DNA from: Mesosutterella faecium
Lineage (GTDB): Bacteria > Pseudomonadota > Gammaproteobacteria > Burkholderiales > Burkholderiaceae_F
Direction: 5' to 3'
Length of the DNA: 64,000 nt
Assembly (NCBI RefSeq): GCF_022809315.2
Contig: NZ_JAKZJU020000001.1
Location: 124,001-188,000 of the forward strand
The notes below the pieces were generated by a model that worked only from the letters and a program-made list of their open reading frames with translations, was not told the DNA's origin and ran no database searches. A program made the translations under genes and the position numbers. Positions 8,918 to 18,390 of the stretch are shown piece after piece. Position 1 is the first letter of the stretch; each line of letters starts with the position of its first letter.

Positions 8918-9715
8918 ATGCTGCTGGTTGAAAACGTTTACAAGACCTTCTTTCCCGGCTCGCCCAACGAAAAGAAAGCCCTGCAGGGCGTAAGCCTGCG
9001 GCTCGAGGACGGGGACTTCGCCACGGTGATCGGCAGCAACGGAGCGGGCAAGTCCACGCTGCTCAACGCGGTCGCGGGCGTCTTCCCGGTGGACCGGGGC
9101 CGCATCGTGATCGGGGACACGGACGTCACGCGGATGCCCGAGCACCTGAGGGCGCGCTTCATCGGGCGCGTCTTCCAGGACCCCATGATGGGAACAGCCG
9201 CCGGCATGCAGATCGCGGAAAACCTCGCAATGGCGATGCGCCGCGGCAAGCGTCTGGGGCTGCGCTGGAGCGAGAACGCCGCCGAGTACAGGAAGTTCCG
9301 GGAGCTGCTCGCGCAGCTCGACCTCGGGCTCGAGGACCGGCTTTACTCCAAGGTGGGGCTGCTCTCGGGCGGACAGCGCCAGGCCGTGACGCTACTCATG
9401 GCGACGATCCGCCGCCCGGAGCTGCTGCTGCTTGACGAGCACACCGCCGCGCTCGACCCGAAGACGGCCGAGAAGGTCCTCGCGATCACGGACAGGTTCG
9501 TGCGCGAAGGACACCTCACCACGCTCATGATCACGCACAACATGCGCGACGCGCTGCGCTTCGGCAACCGGCTCATCATGATGCACAACGGCCGGGCGAT
9601 CGTGGACGTCCGCGGAGAGGAGAAAAAGAAGCTCCAGGTGGCGGACCTGCTCGCGCTCTTTGAGAAGGCCTCCGGGGGCGAGGCCGACATCCCCGACAAC
9701 ATGCTGCTCGGATGA
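8918..9715 (+). CDS. ABC transporter ATP-binding protein (TrpZ-like)
   Basis: The nucleotide-binding subunit that powers the importer. Walker A is GSNGAGKST at 39-47, the signature is LSGGQRQ at 149-155, and Walker B is ELLLLDEHTAALD from 168. The H-loop is in TLMITHNMRDAL. The length of 265 residues is normal for a stand-alone ATPase. It is the last gene of the receptor-permease-ATPase set. A 76-base relic of a close relative of this gene, around the segment IGRVFQDPMMG, survives about 4.6 kb away at 13755-13830, which implies a second such transporter once existed. Confidence 0.93.
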   Translation: MLLVENVYKTFFPGSPNEKKALQGVSLRLEDGDFATVIGSNGAGKSTLLNAVAGVFPVDRGRIVIGDTDVTRMPEHLRARFIGRVFQDPMMGTAAGMQIAENLAMAMRRGKRLGLRWSENAAEYRKFRELLAQLDLGLEDRLYSKVGLLSGGQRQAVTLLMATIRRPELLLLDEHTAALDPKTAEKVLAITDRFVREGHLTTLMITHNMRDALRFGNRLIMMHNGRAIVDVRGEEKKKLQVADLLALFEKASGGEADIPDNMLLG

Positions 9716-9751
9716 AGGCCGGCGGGCTGCCCAGAGCCGGGAGAAGCTCCG

Positions 9752-10696
9752 CTAAAAATCCGCAGACCTGAGTCCGCCGGACCCTTTCAGCACTGTATAA
9801 GCTGTTTCGAAAAACAGCTGGCAGGCTCGCGGCACATATTTGCCGCGCCTGCGGACGAGTGACAGTGTGTTGACTGGCAGGTCCCCGCCCAGGGAAAAGA
9901 ACTCGACCTCCTTCTCGCCCAGCTCCGGGCACAACGTGTCCGGAACCAATGCCGCTCCCAGTCCTGCGGAGACCAGGGCCGGCACGGTCAGAATCGACTG
10001 CGTTTCAAGCGCCACCGCGGGCTTGACGCCGTAGCGCGCACACAAGATTTCAAAATACTCCCGGAAAGCCTGACCCGACTTCATGATGATGAAAGGCAGG
10101 TCCGCAACCTTGGAAAAGGAAATCCGGGGAAACGGCGGCCGGCCGGGGCCGGGTACCTTCATGCCGCCCCTTGCGGCCAATTTCCGAGGCACCGCCAGAA
10201 GCACATTTTCCTGATAGACCTCTACTCCGACGAGTTCCTTCGTCATCATCCGGGAAATCACGAAGGCGCAGTCCACCTCGCCGTTACCGGCCGCGGACAC
10301 CAGTTCCTGCGTCGTGAGCTCGGTAATCCGAACGCGGATTCCAGGATAACGCTCGGCAAAAACCGGCAGAATGCGGCTTAGAAGAGTCTCCGAGCGGTAC
10401 TGCGTAGACCCGACTCTCAGCTCGCCGGACAGACCAGTCTTGAGATCCTCGAAGTACTGGTGGCGCTCCCTGAGAATGGCCTCGATACGCCTTTCGCAGT
10501 CTAGAAAATATTTTCCTTCCAGTGTGAGCTTCCAAGGTCCGCCGCTTCGGTCGAAAATCACGATTCCGTTGTCCTCTTCGAGCCTCTTGACAAACTGCGA
10601 CAGCGAAGGCGGAGAAACGAACAGCTGCCGCGCGGCAGCGGAAATGGCCCCGGTCTGAGCAACGGCTTCCAGATAACGAAGGGGTTTACCGGTCAT
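9752..10696 (-). CDS. LysR-family transcriptional regulator
   Basis: A 314-residue LysR-type regulator. The N-terminal 60 residues form the winged helix-turn-helix (LEAVAQTGAISAAARQLFVS). Residues from about 90 form the two-lobed effector-binding domain. It is transcribed divergently from the amidohydrolase gene across a 220-base gap. LysR proteins usually control the divergent neighbour and themselves from such a gap, so it probably senses the amidohydrolase substrate or product. A TGAAACA-N15-TGTTTCA dyad lies in that gap. The effector is unknown. Confidence 0.9.
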   Translation of the reverse strand: MTGKPLRYLEAVAQTGAISAAARQLFVSPPSLSQFVKRLEEDNGIVIFDRSGGPWKLTLEGKYFLDCERRIEAILRERHQYFEDLKTGLSGELRVGSTQYRSETLLSRILPVFAERYPGIRVRITELTTQELVSAAGNGEVDCAFVISRMMTKELVGVEVYQENVLLAVPRKLAARGGMKVPGPGRPPFPRISFSKVADLPFIIMKSGQAFREYFEILCARYGVKPAVALETQSILTVPALVSAGLGAALVPDTLCPELGEKEVEFFSLGGDLPVNTLSLVRRRGKYVPRACQLFFETAYTVLKGSGGLRSADF

Positions 10697-10730
10697 CGCA
10701 ATTTCCCCTAATTAATTTTTCGAACCAGGC

Positions 10731-10759
10731 TGAAACATTCGGTTCCGGCGGTTGTTTCA
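10731..10759. promoter_or_regulatory. Probable LysR operator between regulator and amidohydrolase
   Basis: A perfect 7-bp dyad, TGAAACA at 10731-10737 and TGTTTCA at 10753-10759, with a 15-base spacer, 35 bases upstream of the LysR start. Dyads with T and A at the ends in a divergent intergenic region are typical LysR recognition sites. Binding is inferred. Confidence 0.45.
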
Positions 10760-10916
10760 AGCGTTAACTTTTATCCTAATTTTTATCAACAAAATTAATA
10801 ATAGTCAAAACATATTCCGCAGTCTACGATCCTCCCCATTCCTATCAGGCAGGCGTGACAAGCGCATCTTTTCAGCCTTTCACTCAGTCGGATATTTACT
10901 CATCGGGGAGACAGAG

Positions 10917-12335
10917 ATGCTCGATATGATCATTCGGAACGGACGCATTGTCGACTGGAAGAACAATATGAACCAGATCGGCAATCTTGGAATAAAGGAC
11001 GGCCGCATTGTCTTTGCCGGAGGATGCGATGCTGCGGCCAAAAAGGAAATCGACGCCCGGAACATGCTGGTCATTCCCGGCATCATCGACAGTCATATGC
11101 ATGCCTCCTCATGGCTGGGCGGTCCCATGAGCTTCAGGATGCTTGCGGCGGCGGGCGTCACCACAGCCATGGAAATGGCCGGCCCCGTCGATTCAGTGAA
11201 ACAATATCTGGCCGCTTACGGTACTGGACTTAACATCGCGCTGCTCGAACAGCTGCGGCCGTTCAAAAACATTTCCGGTCCTGCCCCCAATGAGGCCGAA
11301 CTGAAAGCGGCGGTCGAGGCCGCTCTGGAAAACGGTGCATACGGCGTCAAGCTTCTCGGCGGACACTATCCGATGACCCCGGAGTCCACGGCCAGCCTGA
11401 TCCGGCTGTGCGCGGAAAACAATGCGTTCCTTGCCATACATGCCGGGACGACGCAGCAGGGATCCAATATTTCAGGCATGTCCCAAATCATAGAGCTCGC
11501 GGCAGGGAATCCCTTTCACCTCGCTCACATCAACGCCTACTGCCGAGGCATGGTCTTGCCGCTGAAGGACGAACTCTCGCGGGCCGAGGAGTTGCTTCTT
11601 GCGCACCCTGAAATCGAGACAGAGTCCTACCTTTCCCCAATCAACGGCTGCAGCGGGCGGTGCTCGTCAGGGATTCCTGAAAGCGGGGTCACCCGCAACT
11701 GCCTAATCGCGTCGGGATATGAACCGACGCGCTCGGGACTTGCCGCAGCGATCCGGGACGGCATCGCGCAGGTTCACGCCCTGCGGGACGGACAAACCGT
11801 ACTCGTGAACGCAACTGAAGGGATTGAGCTCTGGAAGCAAAAAAACAGTGATGTCCCCGTAAGCTTCAGCGTCAACCCCGGGCTGTCGCGTTTTTTCTTC
11901 GCTGTCGGCAAACGCCCCGACGGACGCTTTCTTGTCGACAGTTTCTGCACTGACGGCGGCGGAATACCCCGCAACGTGATCCTTTCCTGCGGTCTGGCCC
12001 TTGTCCGCTTCAAGGCGCTGTCATTAAATGAATTTGTCCTGAAGAGCAGCTACAAAGCCGCCTGCCAGATGGGGCTGACTTCAAAGGGACATTTTTCACC
12101 GGGTGCCGACGCCGACGTTACGGTTGCGGATCCCGCCAGACAGAAGGCCGTCTACACGATCAATGCGGGCCGGATCATTTACCAGAACAATCAATTTCCA
12201 GTCTCCGGCGGCGTATTGATCACCACCCCGCAGGGCGCGCGCGCGCCGCTTGCTCCCAGCCTGGGCAAGCTCGTGATCAACGTGAGGTCTCTGCTCCAAA
12301 AGCGACGGGGCGCAAAGCTCTCCTCCGGTCTTTGA
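10917..12335 (+). CDS. Amidohydrolase-superfamily enzyme (D-aminoacylase/dihydroorotase-like)
   Basis: A metal-dependent TIM-barrel hydrolase of 472 residues. The metal-binding set is visible: HMH at 60-62, a candidate carboxylated lysine in GVKLLGGH (about 145), AIHAG (His175), HLAH (His201/204) and CTDGGG (Asp346). The flanking beta-sandwich appears as MLDMIIRNGRIVDWKNN at the start and GADADVTVADP near the end. The frame is open from 10752, but GGGGAGACAGAG before the ATG at 10917 fixes the start. The exact substrate cannot be read from the sequence. The carrier of the C4-dicarboxylate family downstream suggests an N-acyl or cyclic amide of a dicarboxylate-like compound. Confidence 0.8.
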   Translation: MLDMIIRNGRIVDWKNNMNQIGNLGIKDGRIVFAGGCDAAAKKEIDARNMLVIPGIIDSHMHASSWLGGPMSFRMLAAAGVTTAMEMAGPVDSVKQYLAAYGTGLNIALLEQLRPFKNISGPAPNEAELKAAVEAALENGAYGVKLLGGHYPMTPESTASLIRLCAENNAFLAIHAGTTQQGSNISGMSQIIELAAGNPFHLAHINAYCRGMVLPLKDELSRAEELLLAHPEIETESYLSPINGCSGRCSSGIPESGVTRNCLIASGYEPTRSGLAAAIRDGIAQVHALRDGQTVLVNATEGIELWKQKNSDVPVSFSVNPGLSRFFFAVGKRPDGRFLVDSFCTDGGGIPRNVILSCGLALVRFKALSLNEFVLKSSYKAACQMGLTSKGHFSPGADADVTVADPARQKAVYTINAGRIIYQNNQFPVSGGVLITTPQGARAPLAPSLGKLVINVRSLLQKRRGAKLSSGL

Positions 12336-12397
12336 CTTTTCTCCGCAGCCCTGTCCTGCGGCACTCTCTTAAAACTTCCAGCAACGGGAGAATCTTT

Positions 12398-13717
12398 ATG
12401 ATCTGGATTGGTATTGCCATTGTCATTCTGACTTTCTACCTCATCTACAAAAATTATGAAGCCCGCCTAATCCTCGCTCTCTCCGGAATTGTGATGGCCG
12501 CAATCGGCTGGCTGGTCGAAGGCTCTCCGGTCACCGTCGGCACTGCAGTCAACGCCTTCGTCAATCAACTGGTCAACGGAGGACTGGTTCCGACGATCAC
12601 CACGGTGATGGGATTTGGCGCGGTTATGACCTATACCCACTGCTCCGACCATCTCGTCAACGCACTGGTCCGGCCGCTGACGCATGTGCCGGCCATCGTC
12701 ATCCCGGGGACTGTTTTGATTACCTGGGTTCTCAACATCGTCCTGCCGTCGGCAGCAGGCGTAGCAGCCGCTGTAGGCGTCCTGCTGATTCCCGCACTCA
12801 TTACTCTGCGGGTCAACCCGGTCATGGCGGCCGCCGCCGTGTTTTTAGGAACTTGGGGTTCGACGATCAGCCCCGGGCTCATGTTCAACCCTCAAATCGC
12901 CGACATAGCTTACAAGGCTGGAGAAATCTCTGCGCCCGACGCCATGATCGTCATTTTCCAGGAAGCTGGTCCGGCCGTCTGCGGTGCTGTCGTGTCAGCC
13001 GTCGTGCTTGCGGTTATCTGCTGTATTCTCAAGGAAGGCGTAGGAACAGCGCATCCGGCGCTCAGCCCGGCCGGAGAAGTCAGGCACTTCAGAGTCAATC
13101 CCGTCATGGCGCTCATTCCTATTGTTCCTCTTTTCCTGCTCGTCATCGCCTCTAAGCAGGTAGGACTACTGCCGACGAAAACCTTCTCCGTGCCTGTCTG
13201 CATGCTGATTGGCACCGGCCTGGGCTTCATCGTGGGCCTGTTTCGCAGGCAGGATCCCGGTGACATCTCGCGTCAGTTCTGCAAGGGGGCGGGAGACGGA
13301 TTTAACAATATCGTCATCTTAATTGCAGCCGCTTCTCTTTTCGCCGCTGGAATGAAGTCCATCGGCTTGACCGGAGCCATGATCGAAGCCATGAAGGGCT
13401 CCCGGTCGATTGCCATGATCTCCGCTGTCATCGGCCCCTTCCTCATGGCTGTTGTCTGCGGATCCGGCAACGCGGCAGCTTTAGCCTTCAATGAAGCCAT
13501 CACGCCTTATGCGGCAGACTTCGGGATGACGATCGTGCAGCTCGGCGCCGTCGCTCAGCTTGCGGCCGGCATCGGCCGGACCATCTCTCCTATTGCGGGC
13601 GGGTTGATCGTGCTGTGCGGCATTGCGCACGTCAATCCCATGCTGGTTGTTAAACGGACCACGGTTCCCTGCCTGTTCGCGCTTGTAGTCGTTACGATAG
13701 GCATGTATTACATCTGA
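12398..13717 (+). CDS. DcuC-family C4-dicarboxylate-type membrane transporter
   Basis: An integral membrane protein of 439 residues with about 12 hydrophobic segments. Resemblance to DcuC is seen in SAAGVAAAVGVLLIPALI, in FLGTWGSTISPGL and in the C-terminal GRTISPIAGGLIVL. DcuC proteins exchange or export C4-dicarboxylates such as succinate during anaerobic growth, but related carriers take up other organic acids. The ATG at 12398 follows CGGGAG; the longer frame from 12332 would overlap the amidohydrolase stop and adds a non-membrane lead. With the LysR and amidohydrolase genes it forms a compact uptake and degradation cassette. The substrate is inferred only. Confidence 0.82.
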   Translation: MIWIGIAIVILTFYLIYKNYEARLILALSGIVMAAIGWLVEGSPVTVGTAVNAFVNQLVNGGLVPTITTVMGFGAVMTYTHCSDHLVNALVRPLTHVPAIVIPGTVLITWVLNIVLPSAAGVAAAVGVLLIPALITLRVNPVMAAAAVFLGTWGSTISPGLMFNPQIADIAYKAGEISAPDAMIVIFQEAGPAVCGAVVSAVVLAVICCILKEGVGTAHPALSPAGEVRHFRVNPVMALIPIVPLFLLVIASKQVGLLPTKTFSVPVCMLIGTGLGFIVGLFRRQDPGDISRQFCKGAGDGFNNIVILIAAASLFAAGMKSIGLTGAMIEAMKGSRSIAMISAVIGPFLMAVVCGSGNAAALAFNEAITPYAADFGMTIVQLGAVAQLAAGIGRTISPIAGGLIVLCGIAHVNPMLVVKRTTVPCLFALVVVTIGMYYI

Positions 13718-13754
13718 ACGGGCAGGTCCGCGCTGTTAACGCGGACTGCCCGGG

Positions 13755-13830
13755 CGCAGGAGGGCGCGCTCTATCGGCCGCGTCTTCCTGAACCCCATGA
13801 TGGGAACCGGCGCCTGTATGCAACTCGCAC
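13755..13830 (+). pseudogene. Relic of an ABC-transporter ATPase gene
   Basis: In one forward frame the DNA reads IGRVFLNPMMGTGACMQLA. This matches IGRVFQDPMMGTAAGMQIA in the intact ATPase at 8918-9715, and the DNA is alike for about 55 bases. A few weaker matches extend to about 13755. Both sides break off: the left side meets the DcuC-like gene's 3' region and the right side meets the IS21 remnant. It is a fragment left after insertion and deletion, not a gene. Confidence 0.7.
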
Positions 13831-14696
13831 CGGTAGGGAACACAGCGGCTGAGCGTCAGCACCCGGGTGTGCAGAGCCGGATCGGCCGTCTTGCCGCACC
13901 AGGCCCGCAGACTCAGGTTGAGCTGTTCAAGAGACTCGCAGCGCATGCCCGCCAGCGCGTTGTGCTTGACGTACCCGACGCTGCGCTCGACCTTGCCTTT
14001 GGATCGGGGCTTGCGTACGGCGGTGGCGACAGGGGTGAAATCGTACTGGTCTGTCAGAAACTGGTAACGATCCGTGAAGCGAACCTCGCCCCGGCGCTTG
14101 TGGGAAGCCACCAGCGAGGCCGCGTTGTCGCTGATCACCTGCCGGGGAACGTCCTGGAAATAAATAAATGCCTGCTCTATGCCCTGCAGCCAGGCCTCCT
14201 GTGTTTCTTTTTCAAACGCCATGGCGAAAATGCGTCTCGAGTAACCCAGGACGGCGACAAAAACGTGCACTCGCGTCCGCAGCCCCGCTATTTCGACGTC
14301 TTTCTCTCCAAAGTCAATCTGCATCTGGTCTCCCGGCTGGGTCTCAAATCTGCCGGGCGAAGGCTGGTTCTGAAGCTTGACCTGGTGCCGGAAATCTTTG
14401 ATGAAACGGTTGAAAGTGTCCTGCCGCACCACCACCCCATAGTTTTCCTTGATCAACCGAACAGTCACCGGGGCGCTGCATTCTGCCCTGAGAAAAAGCG
14501 CCCTGGATTCCTCGGCCTTTGCCTGGAGGAATGCCAGGCCGGGACCTGGATGCCGGCCGGCTTTCCGAGGAGCAATGCCTCTGATGCATCGCCTGATGGC
14601 CTGGCGAGAAACGTGCAGCGCACGGTGAATGGACCTGATGCTCTGGCCTTGCTCGTGCAGTGCCAGAATACTTTGCCGAATTGATTGTGAGAGCAT
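13831..14696 (-). pseudogene. istA: IS21-family transposase IstA, C-terminally truncated
   Basis: The frame begins MLSQSIRQSILALHEQG with a helix-turn-helix (SIRSIHRALHVSRQAIRRC). It contains the IS21 catalytic core: QIDFGEKDVE (first Asp), VISDNAASLV (second Asp) and SKGKVERSVGYV (Glu). Similarity stops after AWCGKTADPALHTRV, and roughly 130 C-terminal residues of a normal IstA are gone. The helper ATPase gene istB is absent. The truncation lies next to the ABC ATPase relic. Upstream, at about 14790-14835, lies an AT-rich terminal segment with GCGGCCAC and TGGTGGTCAA motifs that look like IS21 end repeats. The element cannot move by itself. Confidence 0.85.
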
Positions 14697-14870
14697 GAAG
14701 TCAGACCTTTCGACTTTCTGCTCTGATGTTTTAACGAATCGCGATCCACAATGGAACCCTCTCATGTCGAAAAAAATGGGAGGGGCGGCCACTTCATTTT
14801 GAATAATTGGTGGTCAATTTATTTCGCTTCACAACATCCGTCAGGCGCGACCAGCTCTTCCTGAAGCTTC

Positions 14871-15839
14871 TCGGACTATAAAGATCACAGTCGCGATGGG
14901 ATTCATGAAACCAAGTCAGAACTTTGCGGTTACCGAATGAAAAGCGCCGGATTCGACCTTGAAGACACGGTTCTTGTGACGGACCGGGGCTATGGGAGCC
15001 TCTATAACGTGCAGAAGATGCTCGATCTCGAGCTGCGCTTCATTCAGGGCGTCCGCATAGCTGAAGACTCGATCCTGCGTGCACTTGACCGCTACAGCGC
15101 GTCTCTGCGCAATGTGAGCTTCTACAACTCCAGGCTCGGGGTATACGCAAAGACGATCAAGGAAGACTGGACCCAGAACACGGATTTCGGCCCCGTTGGA
15201 AAACCGATCTACGTCCACCTTTACCGCTTTCCGGGAGGAGATGAGCTTGAGATGAAGCAGCTGGCGGACAGGATCGAGGATCTGCTTGACACCCTCAATG
15301 AAGGCGGCAGGCGGTCCGATGATCTGTGGAGAAGCTGCGGGCGCTTTGTAGAAATGGTCTCTGGCAGGAACGGAGCGGTGAGATGGGTCAGGAAAGATGA
15401 CGCAATGCGGGACGCCTGCCGCTATGCCGGCATGTTTGTTCTGCGGACCAATGAGGAAGAGGATCCCTTCCGCGCTCTTTGGGCTTATCGCCTGAGGGGA
15501 CGGGTCGAACTCGACTTCAACCAGTTCAAGAACCAGGTAGACGGAGACCGTCTGCGCTGCTCGCAGACCGGGTACATTGGAAAGCTGTTCATCTGCACTC
15601 TGGCCGCCGCCATCAGGCTCATGATGCTGAAGCGGGCCCGCGACTGTGCTGCTCCGGGAGTCTCTCTCCCGCACAACTCGATTGACTGCCTGCTGGCAAA
15701 GCTAAGGTGCATCAAGGCGGACAAACGCCCCAGCGGCAATGCCTGGGTGACGCGGCCCATAACGAAGAAGCAGCGGGATTTTCTCTCGCTGCTTCTGTCG
15801 GTGCCCTTCCCGCCTAAACGGAAACTCCCGCTATCCTAG
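14871..15839 (+). pseudogene. IS4/IS1634-like transposase, C-terminal half only
   Basis: The open frame holds the second catalytic segment VLVTDRGYGS and the C-terminal RVELDFNQFKNQVDGDR, whose glutamate-containing region completes a DDE site. Coding similarity to the fuller relative at 15974 begins about residue FSDYKDHSRDG, upstream of the first ATG at 14937. The N-terminal domain and the first catalytic Asp (ALDSTS in the relative) are missing. A 62-base copy of this gene's 3' end recurs at 17806-17867. The fragment is an inactive remnant within nested insertions. Confidence 0.82.
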
Positions 15840-15890
15840 CTCCAGAAGGGGTTGACACAGGACAAACTTAGGCCAAATTAACTTCAAATG

Positions 15891-15922
15891 TCCCGGAAAT
15901 TCAATGATTTGAATTTCCGGGA
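15891..15922. repeat. Perfect 14-bp inverted repeat before the second transposase
   Basis: TCCCGGAAATTCAA and TTGAATTTCCGGGA pair perfectly around TGAT. A T-rich stretch follows, so it could terminate transcription entering from the left; such hairpins also shield insertion sequences from outside transcripts. A TATAAT box (15947-15952) for the transposase lies 24 bases further on. Confidence 0.7.
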
Positions 15923-15973
15923 TATTTATTTTATGGTAACATAGTCTATAATTAATAAAAACATGCTATCGCC

Positions 15974-17743
15974 ATGGATTCTTCTGAAAACGCCTCCGGC
16001 AAAATGAACTTTTCCACTTACACGGACAAACAGGGAAGGACCTATGTCTACACCTACCGCAACAAGTGGGATCCAAAGAAGCATCAGTCGCGCATTGCGG
16101 AGCGGCATCATGTCGGCAGGCTGGATCCGCAGACCCGCCAGGTCCGTGTGGGAAAAGCCTTTCTTGCCCTTCATCCGGAATACGCCGGCAGGGACTGGTA
16201 CTGGGCTGGAAACTCACTGGTCAGCGCACAGGACGTCGGAGAAGCGGAGCCGCAGGAACCGGCTTCCGATGAAGGCTGGGAGCAGAACGAGACCGTTTCC
16301 ATGGGCTGCACCTGGGCGGCCCGGGAATACTGCATTCTCCACGGCATCAGGGATGACCTGAAGTCCGTGTTTGGCGCGGATCTTGCTGAAAAGCTCATGG
16401 ATCTGGCCATCTTCCAGTTTGACGCCGGCCAGGCCATGATGCTCTACAGCGACTGGCTCTCAGGGGTTTATCTGCCGGGGGCCCGGCCTTTGTCCAGCCA
16501 GAGAATTTCCGAAGTTCTGGAACAGGTGGACCGCGACAAGCTCAAGGCCTATTTCAAGCTCCGCTTCAAACGCTCTGCCGAGGAAGCCCGGCAGCGCAGC
16601 GCCCTGATCAAAGCCTCGCTCAAGCCCGGCAGCTATGTCCCGCCGCAAATGCTGGCCCTGGACAGCACGAGCATCTCCACCTACTCCGAGACGATCAGAG
16701 ACGCCGCCTACGGTCATGCCAAACAGAACCCGGAACTCAGGCAGGTCAACCTCGCCTTCGTCTGCGACTACGTCACCGGAGAGGCAGTCTTCGCCCACAT
16801 TTACGAGGGGTCCATCAATGACGCGGCCTCTTTCCGTGAAATCCTTTTTCAGATGCGGGACGAAGGCATTGAACTGGACAAGATGCTTCTTGTCACGGAC
16901 CGCGGCTACAGCAGCATCATGAACACCCAGAAATCCCTGGAGATGAACCTGCGGTTCGTCCAGGGCGTGCGGGTCGTCGAGGACTCGGTCAAACGAAAGT
17001 TCGACAAACACAGGAAGGATTTTGAAAAACCTGCCTGCCAGTCAGGCCTGCTGGAGGTTGCCGCCGTCACCGCGCCTGACGCCGAATGGCGCTCCAACCG
17101 CCAGGACGTCAAGGTTGCCCTCCATCTCTACAGAAACAACATCCGGGCAGCAAAGGAATCTTTTGACCTGCTCAAGGCCATCGAGAAAGCCTTGAAAAAG
17201 AAGAATGAAGGGCGTTCTGTCGACAGCCAGGCCTGGCAGGACGTTAAAAATTTTCTGACCTGCACAAAGGATGACTCAGGACGTCCGGTATGGAAGCCTG
17301 ACTACGAAGCAATCGAAAAGGAAACGCGCTATTACGGCTGCTTTGTCATCCGCACCAATGAGATTGCGGATCCTTTCGCCGCTTTGGAAATTTATCGGGA
17401 AAGGAATGTGGTCGAGCAGTCCTTTGACCAGTTTAAAAACGAAATCCACGGCGACAGGATCCGCTCGACGGACAGCACCTACATCGGCCGGCTGTTCATT
17501 TACATCCTCGCGCAGACCCTCAGGACCAGGATGTCCTTCAGTGCGAGGGCTCAGACTTAAAGCAATTCTGATCTGAAGCTCCCGGGCAATTCCCTGACCC
17601 TCGCACTGGCCAAACTCAGGAACGTCCAGGCCACGAAGTTGAAGACTCACAACAAATGGGTCAGCCAGCAGTTAGCAAAAAAGCATCGTGATTTGTTCAC
17701 GATGCTTGGTCTGCCCGTTCCTCCCAGGGTTCTTAAAGACTAG
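15974..17743 (+). pseudogene. IS4/IS1634-like DDE transposase split by an in-frame TAA
   Basis: Codons run from the ATG at 15974 through MLALDSTSIST (first catalytic Asp), LLVTDRGYSS (second) and NVVEQSFDQFKNEIHGDR (Glu region) to TAA at 17558-17560. The same frame then stays open for 60 more codons to TAG at 17741-17743. The tail, including SLTLALAKLRNV and KKHRDLFTMLGLPVPP, aligns with the intact C-terminus of the fragment at 14871-15839 (CLLAKLRCI, KKQRDFLSLLLSVPFPP). The TAA is therefore a nonsense change inside the conserved domain rather than the natural end. The truncated 528-residue product may or may not be active. Confidence 0.83.
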
Positions 17744-17760
17744 AAACCCCGGGAGTTCAG

Positions 17761-17912
17761 GCCTAAAGTCCTGCGTTAGGGATCAGTTAACCGGGAGTTT
17801 AGGTGACGCGGCCCATAACGAAGAAGCAGCGGGATTTTCTCTCGCTGCTTCTGTCGGTGCCCCTCCCGCCTAAAGTCCTGCGTTAGGGATCAGTTAACCG
17901 GGAGTTTAGGTG
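17761..17912. repeat. 45-bp direct repeats flanking a copied transposase 3' end
   Basis: An identical 45-base sequence occurs at 17761-17805 and 17868-17912. It starts GCCTAAAGTC and ends GAGTTTAGGTG, and contains CCTAAA and TTTAGG as inverted ends. Between the copies (17806-17867) is a near-identical copy of the last coding bases of the transposase at 14871-15839. This looks like repeated insertion or recombination at insertion-sequence ends. Confidence 0.8.
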
Positions 17913-17974
17913 GGATAGACATGGTTTTGGGCTCCTTTGTGTCCAAAAAACCAATACCACTTCAGGCGGAGGGC

Positions 17975-18006
17975 AAAAAAATACCCATCCGGGCGAAAGG
18001 ATGGGT
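17975..18006 (-). terminator. Terminator for the gltX / tRNA-Glu transcript
   Basis: Read on the minus strand, ACCCATCC and GGATGGGT pair over 8 bp, followed by seven T (A run at 17975-17981 on the plus strand). It lies about 150 bases after the tRNA-Glu gene. The other 240 bases between tRNA and repeats show no gene. Confidence 0.8.
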
Positions 18007-18156
18007 TCAAGTAGATAGAGCGAGAAATCAATCTACTTTTTATTTTATGCCGGAGTTTCCCGGCGTCAACTCAGGTCCAGTGAACCGTTTGATGTAGTCC
18101 ATCATGTAGTCCACGCAGTTGTACCTGCCTCACAAGGCCTGAATTCATTGAATTCA

Positions 18157-18232
18157 TGGCGTCCCCACAGGGATTCGAACCCTGGTTCTAACCGTGAGAG
18201 GGTCATGTCCTAGGCCTCTAGACGATAGGGAC
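18157..18232 (-). tRNA. tRNA-Glu, anticodon CTC
   Basis: The minus strand folds into a 76-base cloverleaf. The acceptor arm is GTCCCTA/TGGGGAC, the D arm GTCTAGAGGCCTAGGAC, the anticodon loop CTCTCAC with CTC at 34-36, the T loop GGTTCGAATCC, and CCA is encoded. It closely follows E. coli tRNA-Glu apart from the CTC anticodon, which reads GAG codons. It lies about 160 bases downstream of gltX, the enzyme that charges it. Confidence 0.95.
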
Positions 18233-18390
18233 TTAACGCTCCCGAAGGGCTTGGCGCCCATCAGCAAGAGACAGAATAATACATCAAAGAAATATAAAAA
18301 GCAAGTTTTTCGTGAGGGACCCGCCCCGGAGGGCTTCCCGGCCCGGGTTTAGGACCCGGGCCTGAAGGCCGCCCCGGCGGGCCGCAGGGC

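Noticed and set aside
13692..13830. C-terminal part of the istA frame taken as genuine transposase sequence
   Set aside because: The translation after HTRV loses IS21 similarity, and the same DNA encodes an ABC ATPase relic on the other strand.
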